64,000 bases of DNA. Origin: Caballeronia glebae. Its GTDB lineage: Bacteria; Pseudomonadota; Gammaproteobacteria; Burkholderiales; Burkholderiaceae. Below the pieces are notes generated by a model that was not told the origin of the DNA, ran no database searches, and saw only the letters and a program-made list of their open reading frames with translations. Made by a program: the position numbers and the translations under genes. The DNA is taken from assembly GCF_001545035.1 (NCBI RefSeq), contig NZ_FCOJ02000033.1, positions 17,209 through 81,208 on the forward strand, in the 5' to 3' direction. Each line of letters begins with the position of its first letter. The first letter of the stretch is position 1. Positions 36,701-44,794 of this stretch are shown here, one piece after another.

Positions 36701-37069
36701 GCCTCCGTGCTGCTCCACGATGCGATCGACTTGCTCGAAGTATCGGTCGAGCACCGCGAGCACTTCCTCCGGATCGATCTCTCGGCTCATCTGCGTGAAG
36801 CCGCACAGGTCGGCGAAAATCACGGCGACCTGCCGCCGTTCCGCTTGCGTCTCGCCCGGGATCGCGGCGGCTTGCCGTGGTCCCGCCTTCGCCCGGAGTT
36901 CGCCCAGCGCATCGAGCAGTTTGCGCCGATGGCCGACTGAAACTACGCCGAGTTCCTTCAGATCGTCGGCGGTGAGATTGCGCAGCACATCCGCGTCGAT
37001 GGCGTTCTCGCGAAACACCAGTTCGTACCGTTCCATTCCGAGGCTGCGCAGCCAGACGGCGACGTCCAC
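33782..37069 (-). CDS. SAM domain / class III nucleotide cyclase / AAA ATPase / TPR signalling protein
   Basis: A 1095-residue multidomain protein. Residues 1-60 are a SAM domain (VAVWLRSLGMERYELVFREN). Residues 75-250 are a class III cyclase homology domain with both metal aspartates (FADLCGFT and HVGDSVMAVFG). A P-loop ATPase follows (GEAGIGKTRLL; Walker B-like LLSVEDLHWSD), resembling AfsR/LuxR-type STAND ATPases. The C-terminal half has TPR-like repeats. The start is GTG with AGGAG. Such proteins make cAMP or bind nucleotides in response to an unknown input. It lies in a minus-strand run with an alkyl sulfatase and three small genes. Confidence 0.9.
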   Translation of the reverse strand: MDVAVWLRSLGMERYELVFRENAIDADVLRNLTADDLKELGVVSVGHRRKLLDALGELRAKAGPRQAAAIPGETQAERRQVAVIFADLCGFTQMSREIDPEEVLAVLDRYFEQVDRIVEQHGGHVDKHVGDSVMAVFGAPVAHGNDVERAVRAALAIVDAMPDLSRALARPVCVHIGIAGGEVVASGTGSATHREYTVTGETVNLAARLTDAAGPGQILISEAVRRHLADRLDCAERGALAVKGFADPVPAWCMTGLRRSPSGRPIVGRREELRAFRAVLQSCRATGRGRTVLLRGEAGIGKTRLLGELEREARDSGFVCHGGLVLDFGATTGRGAIQSIVRGLLDLDDASNDGAIERAIAAGSIDASDALFLEDLLDTPMPLADRTVYEAMDNAMRIRGRREAVARLVRRASRQQARLLSVEDLHWSDAPTLSDLAALSATAANCAVVLVLTARPLTETFDESWHAARGAPCTLVDLAPLSVGEARVMAESFPGATADLAERCITRAAGNPLFLEQLLNHAEHGAGTGVPGSVRSLVQARLDRLDSADKTALQAASVLGQLFEKDAVDFLVDEAGADAALESPAMDRLLRRQGSGFIFHHALIRDAIYDGLLKSRRRELHRRAACWYGERDPVLRAEHLDRAADREAALAYCDAARAQASAYRYEAALRLVERGLEIADADDDRVALECLRGHILHDVGDMTSALAAFETALGFATTDTARCHAWIGRATVKRVIDDLDGAWADLNRAASAATAQGLLHEQARTHFLRGNLCFPRGDIEGCVREHERSLALAQQAGDAELEAAALGGIGDAQYMRGRMISAHDAFSRCIELCRRHGFGRIEVANLPMHAITAWFTGEANAGLTAALASVAAARKVGHLRAQAVAHHAAWHCLHDLAEWDRAWEQVGPALQCARELKSRRFEGEALALRAELHRVAGRRSDALDDIEEALSISRETGMTYLGAAYLGVLARSTDDIAVFERALAEGEALLGAGAVSHNHFLFRRDAIDACLDRRLWDAAAHHAAALEDYARREPSPFSAFVVARARALVSYGKGNREPALLQALLRLEQEGRKAGFLYALEAIDDALSNQANLPR

Positions 37070-37125
37070 GATCTCTCCTGAGCGGAAGATCTCCTACCAC
37101 TCAAAAGATAGTCTGTCGGAAGCCT

Positions 37126-37638
37126 TCAGTCGAGCCGTCCGGGCATGGGTCCGAAGAACATCGCGCGAAGTTTCTTGCGACCGATTACCCGCGACAGTTC
37201 CGCGATGACGCAATACATGAAGATCAACGTCACGAGCAGAATCTGCACGGCCAGAAAGCGCGGCCAGTTGACGTCGGCCCAGATCTGCTGACTGGCCGCG
37301 AGCAGATTCGGCGCCTCTTTCCGGTATTCGTAAAGCCGCTCCAAACCGTGGACGATGAGCGCGACGATCGCGTACATGAGCGTCTTCCATGCGACGTTCC
37401 ACACGAGCGGCTTGTCCGGAAAGCGGTTGATGAAGGGAAGCATGTCCGCGACCAGAACGGACTTGCCGAGGATGAGCGACGCGATAAGCACCGAAGTCGA
37501 GGTCGGCAGCGAGATGCCCGTGCCTTTGATCATCAGCGAGCGCACGATCGCGACGATGTGAAGGATGATGAAAAAGAAGATCGTCGGCGGCAGCGCCTTG
37601 ATGCATTCGTGCTTGATCTTGGCTATCAGCGAGTTCAC
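37126..37638 (-). CDS. hypothetical inner-membrane protein, four predicted segments
   Basis: A 170-residue protein with hydrophobic segments near residues 18-35, 45-65, 82-98 and 126-146 and a positively charged C-terminus (GRKKLRAMFFGP). The start is a GTG with AGGA upstream. It lies between the CxxC protein gene and the cyclase-domain gene, with about 55 bases on each side. Similar proteins occur as conserved hypotheticals in proteobacteria; the function is unknown. Confidence 0.7.
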   Translation of the reverse strand: MNSLIAKIKHECIKALPPTIFFFIILHIVAIVRSLMIKGTGISLPTSTSVLIASLILGKSVLVADMLPFINRFPDKPLVWNVAWKTLMYAIVALIVHGLERLYEYRKEAPNLLAASQQIWADVNWPRFLAVQILLVTLIFMYCVIAELSRVIGRKKLRAMFFGPMPGRLD

Positions 37639-37693
37639 GATGCCGTCCTGACCGGAGTGAAATGCGGATGCGAGCCGCGTGCCGGTTCGCGGC

Positions 37694-38221
37694 TCAGCGC
37701 GCGTCGAGCACGGGCGTTTCGGCTTCCGCGAGCATGCGCGTTAGCGTCGAACCGGCGCGTGCCGGTGCGTCGACGTAGAAGAGCGAATCGCCCAGTGCCG
37801 CGTGCGCGTCGATCCGCCCCGCGAGCCATGCGCGCAAGCCCGCTTCGGGCATGACGACGATGTTGCTGCGTCGCGCGGCGTCCGTGGCCGTCACGTCGGG
37901 CATCTCGGGGACGATATCGGAATCGAAGCCATCGACGGTCGCGCGAAAGAATCCCCACGTGTCGCTTTCGACGAGGAAAACGTAGAAGTCCGGCAGCGCC
38001 AGAAGCTGCCCTGGCGTATGCGTCTCTTCGATGCGCGCCTGCAGCAGATTCAGCGCATCGATCGACGACGCGCGTGCGCGCGCCGTGGCGAGCGCCCCCT
38101 GCTGCGCATCGACGGGATCGATCAGCCCCGCCTCGATAGCCTTGCGCGCGGCGACCGCGACCGTCAGCGCCGCCGGATGGCCAACGCCGAATTCGATCTT
38201 GAAGTTGCAGATGGCGCACAT
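37694..38221 (-). CDS. hypothetical protein with N-terminal CxxC motif
   Basis: A 175-residue soluble protein. It opens with MCAICNFKIEFGVGHP, a CxxC near the start, and has an Ala-rich helical middle. GAGGGG precedes the ATG at 38221, nine bases after the alkyl sulfatase stop, so the two genes form an operon. A role tied to the sulfatase is possible but not shown. Confidence 0.7.
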   Translation of the reverse strand: MCAICNFKIEFGVGHPAALTVAVAARKAIEAGLIDPVDAQQGALATARARASSIDALNLLQARIEETHTPGQLLALPDFYVFLVESDTWGFFRATVDGFDSDIVPEMPDVTATDAARRSNIVVMPEAGLRAWLAGRIDAHAALGDSLFYVDAPARAGSTLTRMLAEAETPVLDAR

Positions 38222-38230
38222 GTCGGCCCC

Positions 38231-40291
38231 TCAAGGCGTGACGATGTTGAAATAGAACTCGAACGTGTCGAGCCAGGTGAGAAACTCGCCAAGCTGCTGG
38301 CTGTTCCCGTCCACCTTGGCGTCGCCCGACATCACGAGCTTTTGCATGTTCGTCGTGCCGAGCATGATGTTGTTGAGGTTCTCGCGCGTCATCGTGATCG
38401 ATGCATCCGCCGCGCTCGACGTCCCGCCCTTCGAGTAATGGATCGCGCTGTTCTCCACGCCGAGCACGACCTGCTCCTTCGTGTCGGTGAGCGAGAGATT
38501 GAACGAGACCGTTTTGCCGGCCGCGCGCTCGCCATTGAGGCGAATGCCGAGAAAATCGAGGAACATGTCGAGCGGCATCGCGCGGATTGTATCCGGGCTC
38601 TGCGGCTGCGGCGCGGGCACTTTCTGTATGCCTTTGCGCAATTCCATCGCGCCGGTCAGATAGAAATTGCGCCAGGGCGCGGACTCGGCCTGATAACCGA
38701 GTTGCTCATAGGCGTCCGCGAGCAACTGCTTCGCCGCGACGTTCTGCGGCTCTCCGAAGACCACGTGATTCATGACCTCGGCGACCCATCGATACTCGCC
38801 CTTGTCGTACGAAGCGTGCGCTTTCTTGATGACGGCCGCCGCGCCCCCCATGGATTCGATGTATCGCTTGCCGCTCTCGGTTGGCGGAAGCCTGTGCAGA
38901 TTCGCGGGCACGCCGTCGAAAAATCCCAGACGCAGGTTGTATTGCGCGACCGCATCGTGATAGACCGTCCCGTAATAGCTGCGGCAATACCAGTGCTTGG
39001 CGAGACTGTCGGGCAGACGAATCGCCTCGCCGATTTCGAGCGGCGTCTGCCCCATGTTCGCGAGCCGTAAGGTCTGATCGTGCAGATACCGGTACATGTC
39101 CCGCTGCGCACGCAGGAACGGAACGATGCGCTCATTTCCCCAAGTCGGCCAGTAATGCGAAGCGAAGAGCACTTGTGCGTGGGCGCCAAACATGTCGATG
39201 GAAGATTGCAGATACTTCGACCAGAGCAGGCCGTCGCGAACTTTGGCGCCACGCAACGTGTAGAGATTGTGCAGCGTATGGGTCGCGTCCTCGGCCGCGC
39301 AGAACGCCTTGAACTTCGGCAGATAAAACATGAATTCGGACGGCGCTTCGGACTCCGGCGCCATCAGTACTTCGATGTCCACGCCGTCGAGCGTCATCTT
39401 TTGGCCGGTCTTCTCGGCGAATATCGACGGAAAGGCGAGCGTGATCGTGCCGACCGAGGTGGTTTTGCCCAGTCCGCCATCGACGATGCCGGTCGGACTG
39501 CGCGGCAGCAACGAACCGTACATGTAACTCGCGCGGCGGCCCATCGCGTTTCCGGCGATGACGTTCTCCCCCACGGCCGCCTCGGTGAATCCGACCGGCG
39601 CGACGATCTTCACTTTGCCGGATTGCAGGTCCTGATCGCTGACGAGCCCGCGCACGCCGCCGTAGTGATCGACGTGACTGTGCGTGTAGATGACGTGCGT
39701 GATCGGCTTGTCGCCCAGATGCGGAATGACGAGTTGCTTCCACACGGTCGACGCGACTTCCGTCGTGATGAACGGGTCCACGACGATGTAGCCCCGATCC
39801 CCGCGAATGATGCTCATCACCGAAAGATCGTAGCCGCGCACCTGCCAGATGCCATCGACGACGAGAAAAAGCCCGTGATTCATGTTGAGCTTGGCGTTGC
39901 GCCACAAGCTCGGGTTGACCGTGGGCGGCGAATTGTTCTCCGGGCCGCCGTTCACGAACGCGAACTGCTGAAGATTCCATGCCGGAATGCCGCCCTGCCC
40001 CTGGATGACCACCGGCTCGGGCAACGTGGCGATGAGTCCCCGGCGCGCGTCTTCGAAGTCCTGCGTATCGGCGAAGGAAAGGAAACTTGCGTACTGCTGA
40101 TTGATGTCGAGCGTCGCGCGTGTCGCCGGTTTCGACGCCGCGCCCGTGGGATTCGACGGCGACGCGCCCTCGGTCTGCGCAAGCGCATCGCCTACTACGC
40201 CCGACAGTCCGGTCGCCATGCCGGCGATCGCAACGTTCTTGAGAAAGACTCGGCGCGCTTCTCCATCGGCTGGATGTTTCGGCTGGGACAT
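38231..40291 (-). CDS. alkyl sulfatase (SdsA/BDS1 type, metallo-beta-lactamase fold)
   Basis: A 686-residue class III alkyl sulfatase. The N-terminus (EARRVFLKNVAIAGMATG) looks like a Tat-type export signal. The metallo-beta-lactamase zinc motif is THSHVDH at about 203-209, a dimerisation domain follows, and the C-terminal part after about residue 560 resembles an SCP2-like domain. The reaction is hydrolysis of primary or secondary alkyl sulfates to alcohol and sulfate, giving sulfur and carbon. AGGAGATGAG precedes the ATG. It heads the minus-strand run ending at 33369. Confidence 0.92.
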   Translation of the reverse strand: MSQPKHPADGEARRVFLKNVAIAGMATGLSGVVGDALAQTEGASPSNPTGAASKPATRATLDINQQYASFLSFADTQDFEDARRGLIATLPEPVVIQGQGGIPAWNLQQFAFVNGGPENNSPPTVNPSLWRNAKLNMNHGLFLVVDGIWQVRGYDLSVMSIIRGDRGYIVVDPFITTEVASTVWKQLVIPHLGDKPITHVIYTHSHVDHYGGVRGLVSDQDLQSGKVKIVAPVGFTEAAVGENVIAGNAMGRRASYMYGSLLPRSPTGIVDGGLGKTTSVGTITLAFPSIFAEKTGQKMTLDGVDIEVLMAPESEAPSEFMFYLPKFKAFCAAEDATHTLHNLYTLRGAKVRDGLLWSKYLQSSIDMFGAHAQVLFASHYWPTWGNERIVPFLRAQRDMYRYLHDQTLRLANMGQTPLEIGEAIRLPDSLAKHWYCRSYYGTVYHDAVAQYNLRLGFFDGVPANLHRLPPTESGKRYIESMGGAAAVIKKAHASYDKGEYRWVAEVMNHVVFGEPQNVAAKQLLADAYEQLGYQAESAPWRNFYLTGAMELRKGIQKVPAPQPQSPDTIRAMPLDMFLDFLGIRLNGERAAGKTVSFNLSLTDTKEQVVLGVENSAIHYSKGGTSSAADASITMTRENLNNIMLGTTNMQKLVMSGDAKVDGNSQQLGEFLTWLDTFEFYFNIVTP

Positions 40292-40731
40292 CTCATCTCC
40301 TGTCGGGCGACAAGCACGCGATGTATCCGGGTGAGAATCGTCTTATCGATTCACACTGCAACCCGCGCGTGAATAGCGTCGATGGATTGCATAAATAATG
40401 GAAAAGCACGGCATCGACGGTGGATTAAATCTATCGTCGTGATGTTCGAATAGATGAGTGTTATTCGCGGAAGGCAGAGAACGTCGTAACGCTTTCCACG
40501 AGGTTGAACGCGAACTGAAGCCGATGGCGCGCGTGCCGATCAGCGTCGATCGCGATCAGGTACATCGGCAACGAGATCCAGCGCGGCGCTATCGCACGCG
40601 GCTGCGCGCGGGCCTCGCATGGGTCGGCATACCGCAATTGATCTTCGCGCAGGTGTGCCAGGGACGAACTCGGTGTTGCCGGATTGCGCAGCTATCAGGA
40701 ATTGCGTTATGCGATCGTGTCGCGCGGGCAA
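40292..40731. other. intergenic region between the alkyl sulfatase and SDR genes
   Basis: Only low-quality short frames are present. The first 200 bases upstream of the sulfatase gene are relatively AT-rich and probably contain its promoter. I see nothing else. Confidence 0.45.
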
Positions 40732-41493
40732 TCAGCCCTTGACCAGGCCTCCATCGACCACAAGATTCTGGCCCGTCACCGCGCGCGCCCACGGCGAAAG
40801 GAAGAACAGCACCGCGTCGGCGAATTCGGCGGGCGTCGTGACGCGGCGCAGCGGCGTGAAGCCCGCGATCATGTCGAACACGGCTTCGGGCGTCGCGCTG
40901 CTGGCGTCGGTCGTGCGCAGCAGGCCGCCCGACACCATGTTCACCGTGATGCCATCCGGTCCGAGATCGTTCGACGCGGTTCTCGTGAGCGCGAGCAACG
41001 CCGCTTTCGCCGCAGTGTAGTCGTGATACGGCACGACGGGATTCTGGAACAGATTGGTCCCGACATTCACGATGCGGCCGAAGCCAGCGGCACGCATTTC
41101 GGGCCACGCGGCCTGAATCGTGTTCAGCGCGCCCTTGAGCGCGCCGTCGATCTGCTGCTGAAAGCGCGCCCATGCGATATCGCCGAGCTTCGGACGCGCG
41201 TCGCCGTCGAAGCTGAAATCAGCGAGCGCGTTGTTCACGACGGCATGCATCGGCCGGCCGGTTTGCGCGCGGGCCTCGTCGAACAGGCGCGCGACGGAGC
41301 TTTCATCGGTGATATCGGCCTGGATCGCCACGACGCGCGGCCCGAGCCGCTCGGCGAGCGCTTTCGCCTGCGCTTCACTGCGGCGATAGTTGATGACGAC
41401 GCCCGCGCCTTCGCGTGCGAGCGCTTCGGTGATCGCCGCGCCGAGCCCGCGCGCGCCACCGGTGACGAGTACGTTTTGTTCCGACAGTAGCAT
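40732..41493 (-). CDS. SDR family oxidoreductase (3-oxoacyl-ACP reductase-like)
   Basis: A 253-residue short-chain dehydrogenase. The cofactor loop is TGGARGLG, the NNA of AVVNNALAD is present, and the catalytic YxxxK lies in YHDYTAAK. The usual catalytic serine position in VNVGTNLFQNP appears to be threonine or asparagine, a point to check. NADPH is likely from the NYRRS stretch after beta 2. CCGGAGAAG precedes the ATG. No partner gene is adjacent. Confidence 0.88.
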   Translation of the reverse strand: MLLSEQNVLVTGGARGLGAAITEALAREGAGVVINYRRSEAQAKALAERLGPRVVAIQADITDESSVARLFDEARAQTGRPMHAVVNNALADFSFDGDARPKLGDIAWARFQQQIDGALKGALNTIQAAWPEMRAAGFGRIVNVGTNLFQNPVVPYHDYTAAKAALLALTRTASNDLGPDGITVNMVSGGLLRTTDASSATPEAVFDMIAGFTPLRRVTTPAEFADAVLFFLSPWARAVTGQNLVVDGGLVKG

Positions 41494-41502
41494 CGACTTC
41501 TC

Positions 41503-41530
41503 CGGGATTTCTTCGGGATTTCTTCGGGAT
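41503..41530. repeat. tandem 11-bp repeat in the SDR leader
   Basis: CGGGATTTCTT occurs twice head to tail (41503-41513, 41514-41524), with a third partial copy CGGGAT at 41525-41530. On the minus strand it lies directly upstream of the SDR ribosome site. The repeat number could vary by slippage; no function is known. Confidence 0.6.
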
Positions 41531-41753
41531 CAGACGGTGGATGATGCCGCACGACGTCGCTCGTCGACGCTCGGGGCACGGAGCATTCGAAGCACATCCA
41601 AAAAGCGGGGAGCATGCCGCGACGGAACAAGCGACGGCGATCCGGTCGCGCGCGCGTTGCCGGATTTTTTCGAGACAGCGGACGCAACGCCCCTGCAGGC
41701 GCGCGGAAGATCACGCGCCCGTCGCATGAGGCCTCTACCCGCGCGCTCCCGCG

Positions 41754-42041
41754 TTAGCTGCGCGGGGGACGCGGCGGCCGGTCGTTCGGGCCACGCGGCT
41801 CACGCGGTTCACGATGATTCGGCCGGCCGGGCGCGCCGTGATCTTCGCAAATGGTGGATATCGCGTGTTTGAAAAGAACCTGGTTTCCGCTGACCGCATT
41901 GAGATAGACCATATACGTGTCGAACGACTGGATATGGCCCGTCAGCTTGATCCCATTGACGAGATAAATGGAAACCCGCTTGCGTTCTTTCCTGAGCGCG
42001 TTGAGAAAATCGCCTTGGATGCTGGCTGGAGTGTTAGACAT
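41754..42041 (-). CDS. Hfq-like RNA chaperone with divergent Sm2 motif and Arg/Pro-rich tail
   Basis: A 95-residue Sm-fold protein. The helix FLNALRKERKRVSIYLVNGI and the Sm1 strand GHIQSFDTY are clearly Hfq, and the Sm2 motif reads FKHAIST where Hfq normally has YKHAIST. The segment before Sm2 (NAVSGNQVLF) is about two residues longer than in standard Hfq, and the PF of the usual QDPF is changed (QGDF). A tail rich in Pro, Arg and Asn follows. It is likely a second Hfq besides the canonical housekeeping copy. Confidence 0.9.
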   Translation of the reverse strand: MSNTPASIQGDFLNALRKERKRVSIYLVNGIKLTGHIQSFDTYMVYLNAVSGNQVLFKHAISTICEDHGAPGRPNHREPREPRGPNDRPPRPPRS

Positions 42042-42282
42042 TTATGACCCGTGTTGAACCGAGCGCGCGCACTCCGACCGACCTTCGTCGTTCGTGGTGC
42101 CTGTTTTTTGCTCGGCGTGTTTTCTTTGGACGAGTCATTATCCCGTTTCCGCGCCGTTGTTGCGACGAAAAGATAATCGCTCCACAGAGTGTGGACAATG
42201 CAGCGCGTAATCGTCATACAAAATGAAGAGAAAGCGGCGTGGGTCCGCACCGATGGCCGATGCGGACTGAAAGCCCCGGCCG

Positions 42283-42498
42283 TCACTTGAGCACCGCCGC
42301 CTCCACGGCGGTCAGATAGGCGGCGAGCGCCCGCTTCACTTCGCGCAGATAGCGGCGCGCCAGTTGCACGTCGCCCATTGCGGGACGCAGCTTGACAGCC
42401 AGCGCGCCGCTCGCGAGCGCATGAAGCATGTCCACGTAGAGTTCGCGCTCGGACGCTTTCACGTCGGGCATGCGCGCGTCGATCATCTTGCGCAACAT
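42283..42498 (-). CDS. small hypothetical protein next to a gene breakpoint
   Basis: A 71-residue helical protein if started at the ATG at 42498 (MLRKMIDARMPDVKASEREL...). The frame extends further upstream through a basic stretch (EAKKKRKSS) into the rearranged sequence at about 42550, so it may be the 3' part of a larger gene. No family is recognised. It is divergent from the efflux remnant. Confidence 0.4.
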   Translation of the reverse strand: MLRKMIDARMPDVKASERELYVDMLHALASGALAVKLRPAMGDVQLARRYLREVKRALAAYLTAVEAAVLK

Positions 42499-42552
42499 GC
42501 TGGACTTGCGCTTCTTTTTCGCCTCGTCGTGCGGCGTCTCGCATCGAGCAAT

Positions 42553-43086
42553 GCGCAGATCGGCGAGCATATCGCCGATTATTTTCCGAAGGTGACGTTG
42601 CTCGGCGACATCGGCTTCTCCGCGTCGGAGCCGAGTCATCTGCTGCGCAAGCAGAATTTCTCGTGGGTCGGCGTGCCGTATCTGCAGTGGAATCTGTTCG
42701 ACTTCGGGCGAACGGCGGCGAATGTCGATGCGGCCGAAGCTGCGCGCGACGAAGCCGAAGCGCGTTATGAAAAAGCCGTGCTCGGCGCGCTGAAAGACGC
42801 GAATTCTTCGCTCTCGCGCTACGGCAACCAGCGCGAACACGTGATGCGGTTGCAGTTGGTGCAGGCGTCGGCGGAGCGCTCGGCTACGCTCGTGCGGCAA
42901 CGTTATACGGCGGGCGTGTCGACGCTCATCGACCTGCTCGATGCGCAGCGCACGCAGTTCGCCGCGCAACAGGACGTGGTGGCCGCGCAGGGCGAATTGC
43001 TCAGGGACTTCGTTTCGCTGCAGAAGAGTCTCGGACTCGGATGGGCGCCGTCGGGCGATGCGGTGTCGGTGGCGCGTCTTCCTTAG
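42553..43086 (+). pseudogene. C-terminal remnant of an RND efflux outer membrane factor (OprM/NodT type)
   Basis: From about 42553 the frame reads AQIGEHIADYFPKVTLLGDI and later WNLFDFGRTAANVDAAEA, ending with TLIDLLDAQRTQFAAQQDVV. These are the second structural repeat of TolC-like outer membrane factors (NodT branch). The first half, the lipoprotein signal and the partner pump genes are absent. Upstream, the frame is open by chance into an unrelated minus-strand gene, so the break is near 42550. Confidence 0.75.
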
Positions 43087-43253
43087 GCATCCGGCGGTGC
43101 CTTTTGAAGCGACGCCATCTCCCGCTCGAACATCGGCGCATAGAACGCGACTGCTTTGCGCAATATGTCGTTCACTTCTTTGAGCGCCGTGTTTTCCTGT
43201 TCGAGCTGAGCGATACGTCGAAGCTGATCGTCATCCGCGGCTTGCGTCGTCAT
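43083..43253 (-). CDS. 56-residue coiled-coil protein after the IclR gene
   Basis: It reads MTTQAADDDQLRRIAQLEQE, then NTALKEVNDILRKAVAFYAP. The heptad pattern LRRIAQLEQENTALKEVNDIL predicts a short coiled coil. It also recalls the leucine-zipper end of IS3-family OrfA proteins, but no transposase DDE partner is near. AAGGAAC precedes the ATG at 43253, and it lies 20 bases after the IclR stop in the same direction, so it is probably expressed with it. Confidence 0.55.
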   Translation of the reverse strand: MTTQAADDDQLRRIAQLEQENTALKEVNDILRKAVAFYAPMFEREMASLQKAPPDA

Positions 43254-43273
43254 GTTCCTTCGCCTGATATCCG

Positions 43274-44023
43274 CTATCGATGCGACAGCGCCTTGGCCGA
43301 TTGCAGAAGATCGTCGAGCATCGACTCGCGTCGCCGCGGATCGGTATCTCGACCGGTCATGAAACACAGCGCCGCGATCGGCAGTCCGGCGCGATCGCGC
43401 ACGGGCGCGGCCATGCACAGGCGAAACGCGTTCGACAATCCTTCCGTGCAGCAATAGCCCTGATCCTTCGCGATCTGGACATCGCGCATGAATTCATCGA
43501 AGTCGATACGCACGCCGTTGTCGAGCGTGAAGTCCTCGCCCGGAATCAGCGCGCGGATTTCATCGCCGTTCATATGACCGAGCAGCAGGCGTCCCGTCGC
43601 GGTCCACGGAATCGGCACTCGCACGCCGATATCCGAACTGATGTTGAACGGCCGCGCGCTGTTCTCCGACAGCACCACGGTGTACTTGTTGCCCTCCAGC
43701 ATGCACAACTGCGTGGTTTCGTCGTACTTGCGCACCAGCGCGAGAATCGACTGATGCGCGCGGCTGATCAGGTCGTTGTGCGTGGCGTAGTCGGAGCCGT
43801 AGTAGTGCATCTCGCGCCCGAAAAACACGCTTCCGTCGGGCGAGGTTTCGAGCCAGCCAGTGTCGGCCAGGATCGCGACCAGTTCGTAGATGCTCGAACG
43901 CGGCGCGCCGGTCGCTTCGATCAACTCGCGCATCGTCATCGGGCGCTGGGCGAGATGCAATTGCCGGAACATGGCAATGACCCGATCGACGCCCCTGGCT
44001 CGCGACGATTCCGTAACAGCCAT
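43274..44023 (-). CDS. IclR family transcriptional regulator
   Basis: A 249-residue regulator: N-terminal winged helix (MTMRELIEATGAPRSSIYEL) and a C-terminal IclR effector domain (GVRVPIPWTATGRLLLGHM; GYCCTEGLSNAFRLCMAAPV). CGGAG precedes the ATG. It lies downstream of the amino acid ABC transporter genes in the same direction and is the natural candidate regulator of that operon. Confidence 0.9.
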   Translation of the reverse strand: MAVTESSRARGVDRVIAMFRQLHLAQRPMTMRELIEATGAPRSSIYELVAILADTGWLETSPDGSVFFGREMHYYGSDYATHNDLISRAHQSILALVRKYDETTQLCMLEGNKYTVVLSENSARPFNISSDIGVRVPIPWTATGRLLLGHMNGDEIRALIPGEDFTLDNGVRIDFDEFMRDVQIAKDQGYCCTEGLSNAFRLCMAAPVRDRAGLPIAALCFMTGRDTDPRRRESMLDDLLQSAKALSHR

Positions 44024-44041
44024 TCATTCGCTCCGTATGCG

Positions 44042-44794
44042 TCAATGGTCGAGCACGCGATGCAGGAATTGCCGCGTCCGCTCGTTCGATGGATCGACGA
44101 AAATCTGCTCCGGCTCGCCCTGCTCCGCGATCACGCCCTTGTCCATGAAGACGACGCGATCGGCCGTCTTGCGCGCGAAACCCATCTCGTGCGTGACGAC
44201 AACCATCGTCATGCCGTCGCGCGCGAGTCCGCGCATCACTTCGGTGACTTCGCCGACAAGTTCGGGATCGAGCGCCGAGGTCGCTTCATCGAAGAACATG
44301 ATGCCCGGCTCGACGGCGAGCGCCCGCGCAATTGCGACGCGCTGCTGCTGTCCACCGGACAACTGGCTCGGATAATGATCCGCGCGGTCGGCGAGCCCGA
44401 CGCGATCGAGCACTTCCATCGCGCGCGTGCGTGCATCGGCGGGACTCATCTTGCGCGCCTTGATCAGCGCGAGCGTGACGTTGCCGAGCGCGGTCTTGTG
44501 CGGGAAGAGATTGAACTGCTGGAACACCATGCCGACGTGACCGCGAATGTCGCGTGCGCGTTTCGGATCGTGCAGCGGCACCTCGTTGACCCATACTTCG
44601 CCGGAATCCGTCGTTTCGAGTCCGGCCATGATGCGCAGCACCGTGCTCTTGCCGGAACCCGACGCGCCGATCAGCACGAGCACTTCGCCCGCGCGCACTT
44701 CGAGGTTGATCTCGTTGAGCACGCGCGTCGCGCCGAATGCCTTGCTGACGCCCGAGAGCGAAATGATGGGCTTGGTCTGGCTTTGATTGCTCAC
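44042..44794 (-). CDS. polar amino acid ABC transporter ATP-binding protein (GlnQ/HisP type)
   Basis: A 250-residue ABC ATPase. Walker A is GASGSGKST, the signature is LSGGQQQRVAIARALA, Walker B is IMFFDEATSALDP, and the switch His lies in VVVTHEMGFARK, all typical of the PAAT group (HisP, GlnQ). The start is GTG 44794 with AGGAG, overlapping the permease stop as GTGA. The C-terminal FLHRVLDH tail is typical of this group. It energises uptake by the two permeases upstream. Confidence 0.94.
   Translation of the reverse strand: MSNQSQTKPIISLSGVSKAFGATRVLNEINLEVRAGEVLVLIGASGSGKSTVLRIMAGLETTDSGEVWVNEVPLHDPKRARDIRGHVGMVFQQFNLFPHKTALGNVTLALIKARKMSPADARTRAMEVLDRVGLADRADHYPSQLSGGQQQRVAIARALAVEPGIMFFDEATSALDPELVGEVTEVMRGLARDGMTMVVVTHEMGFARKTADRVVFMDKGVIAEQGEPEQIFVDPSNERTRQFLHRVLDH

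Noticed and set aside
40458..40742. 94-codon plus-strand frame after the alkyl sulfatase promoter
   Set aside because: Overlaps the SDR 3' end, Arg-rich, no motif.
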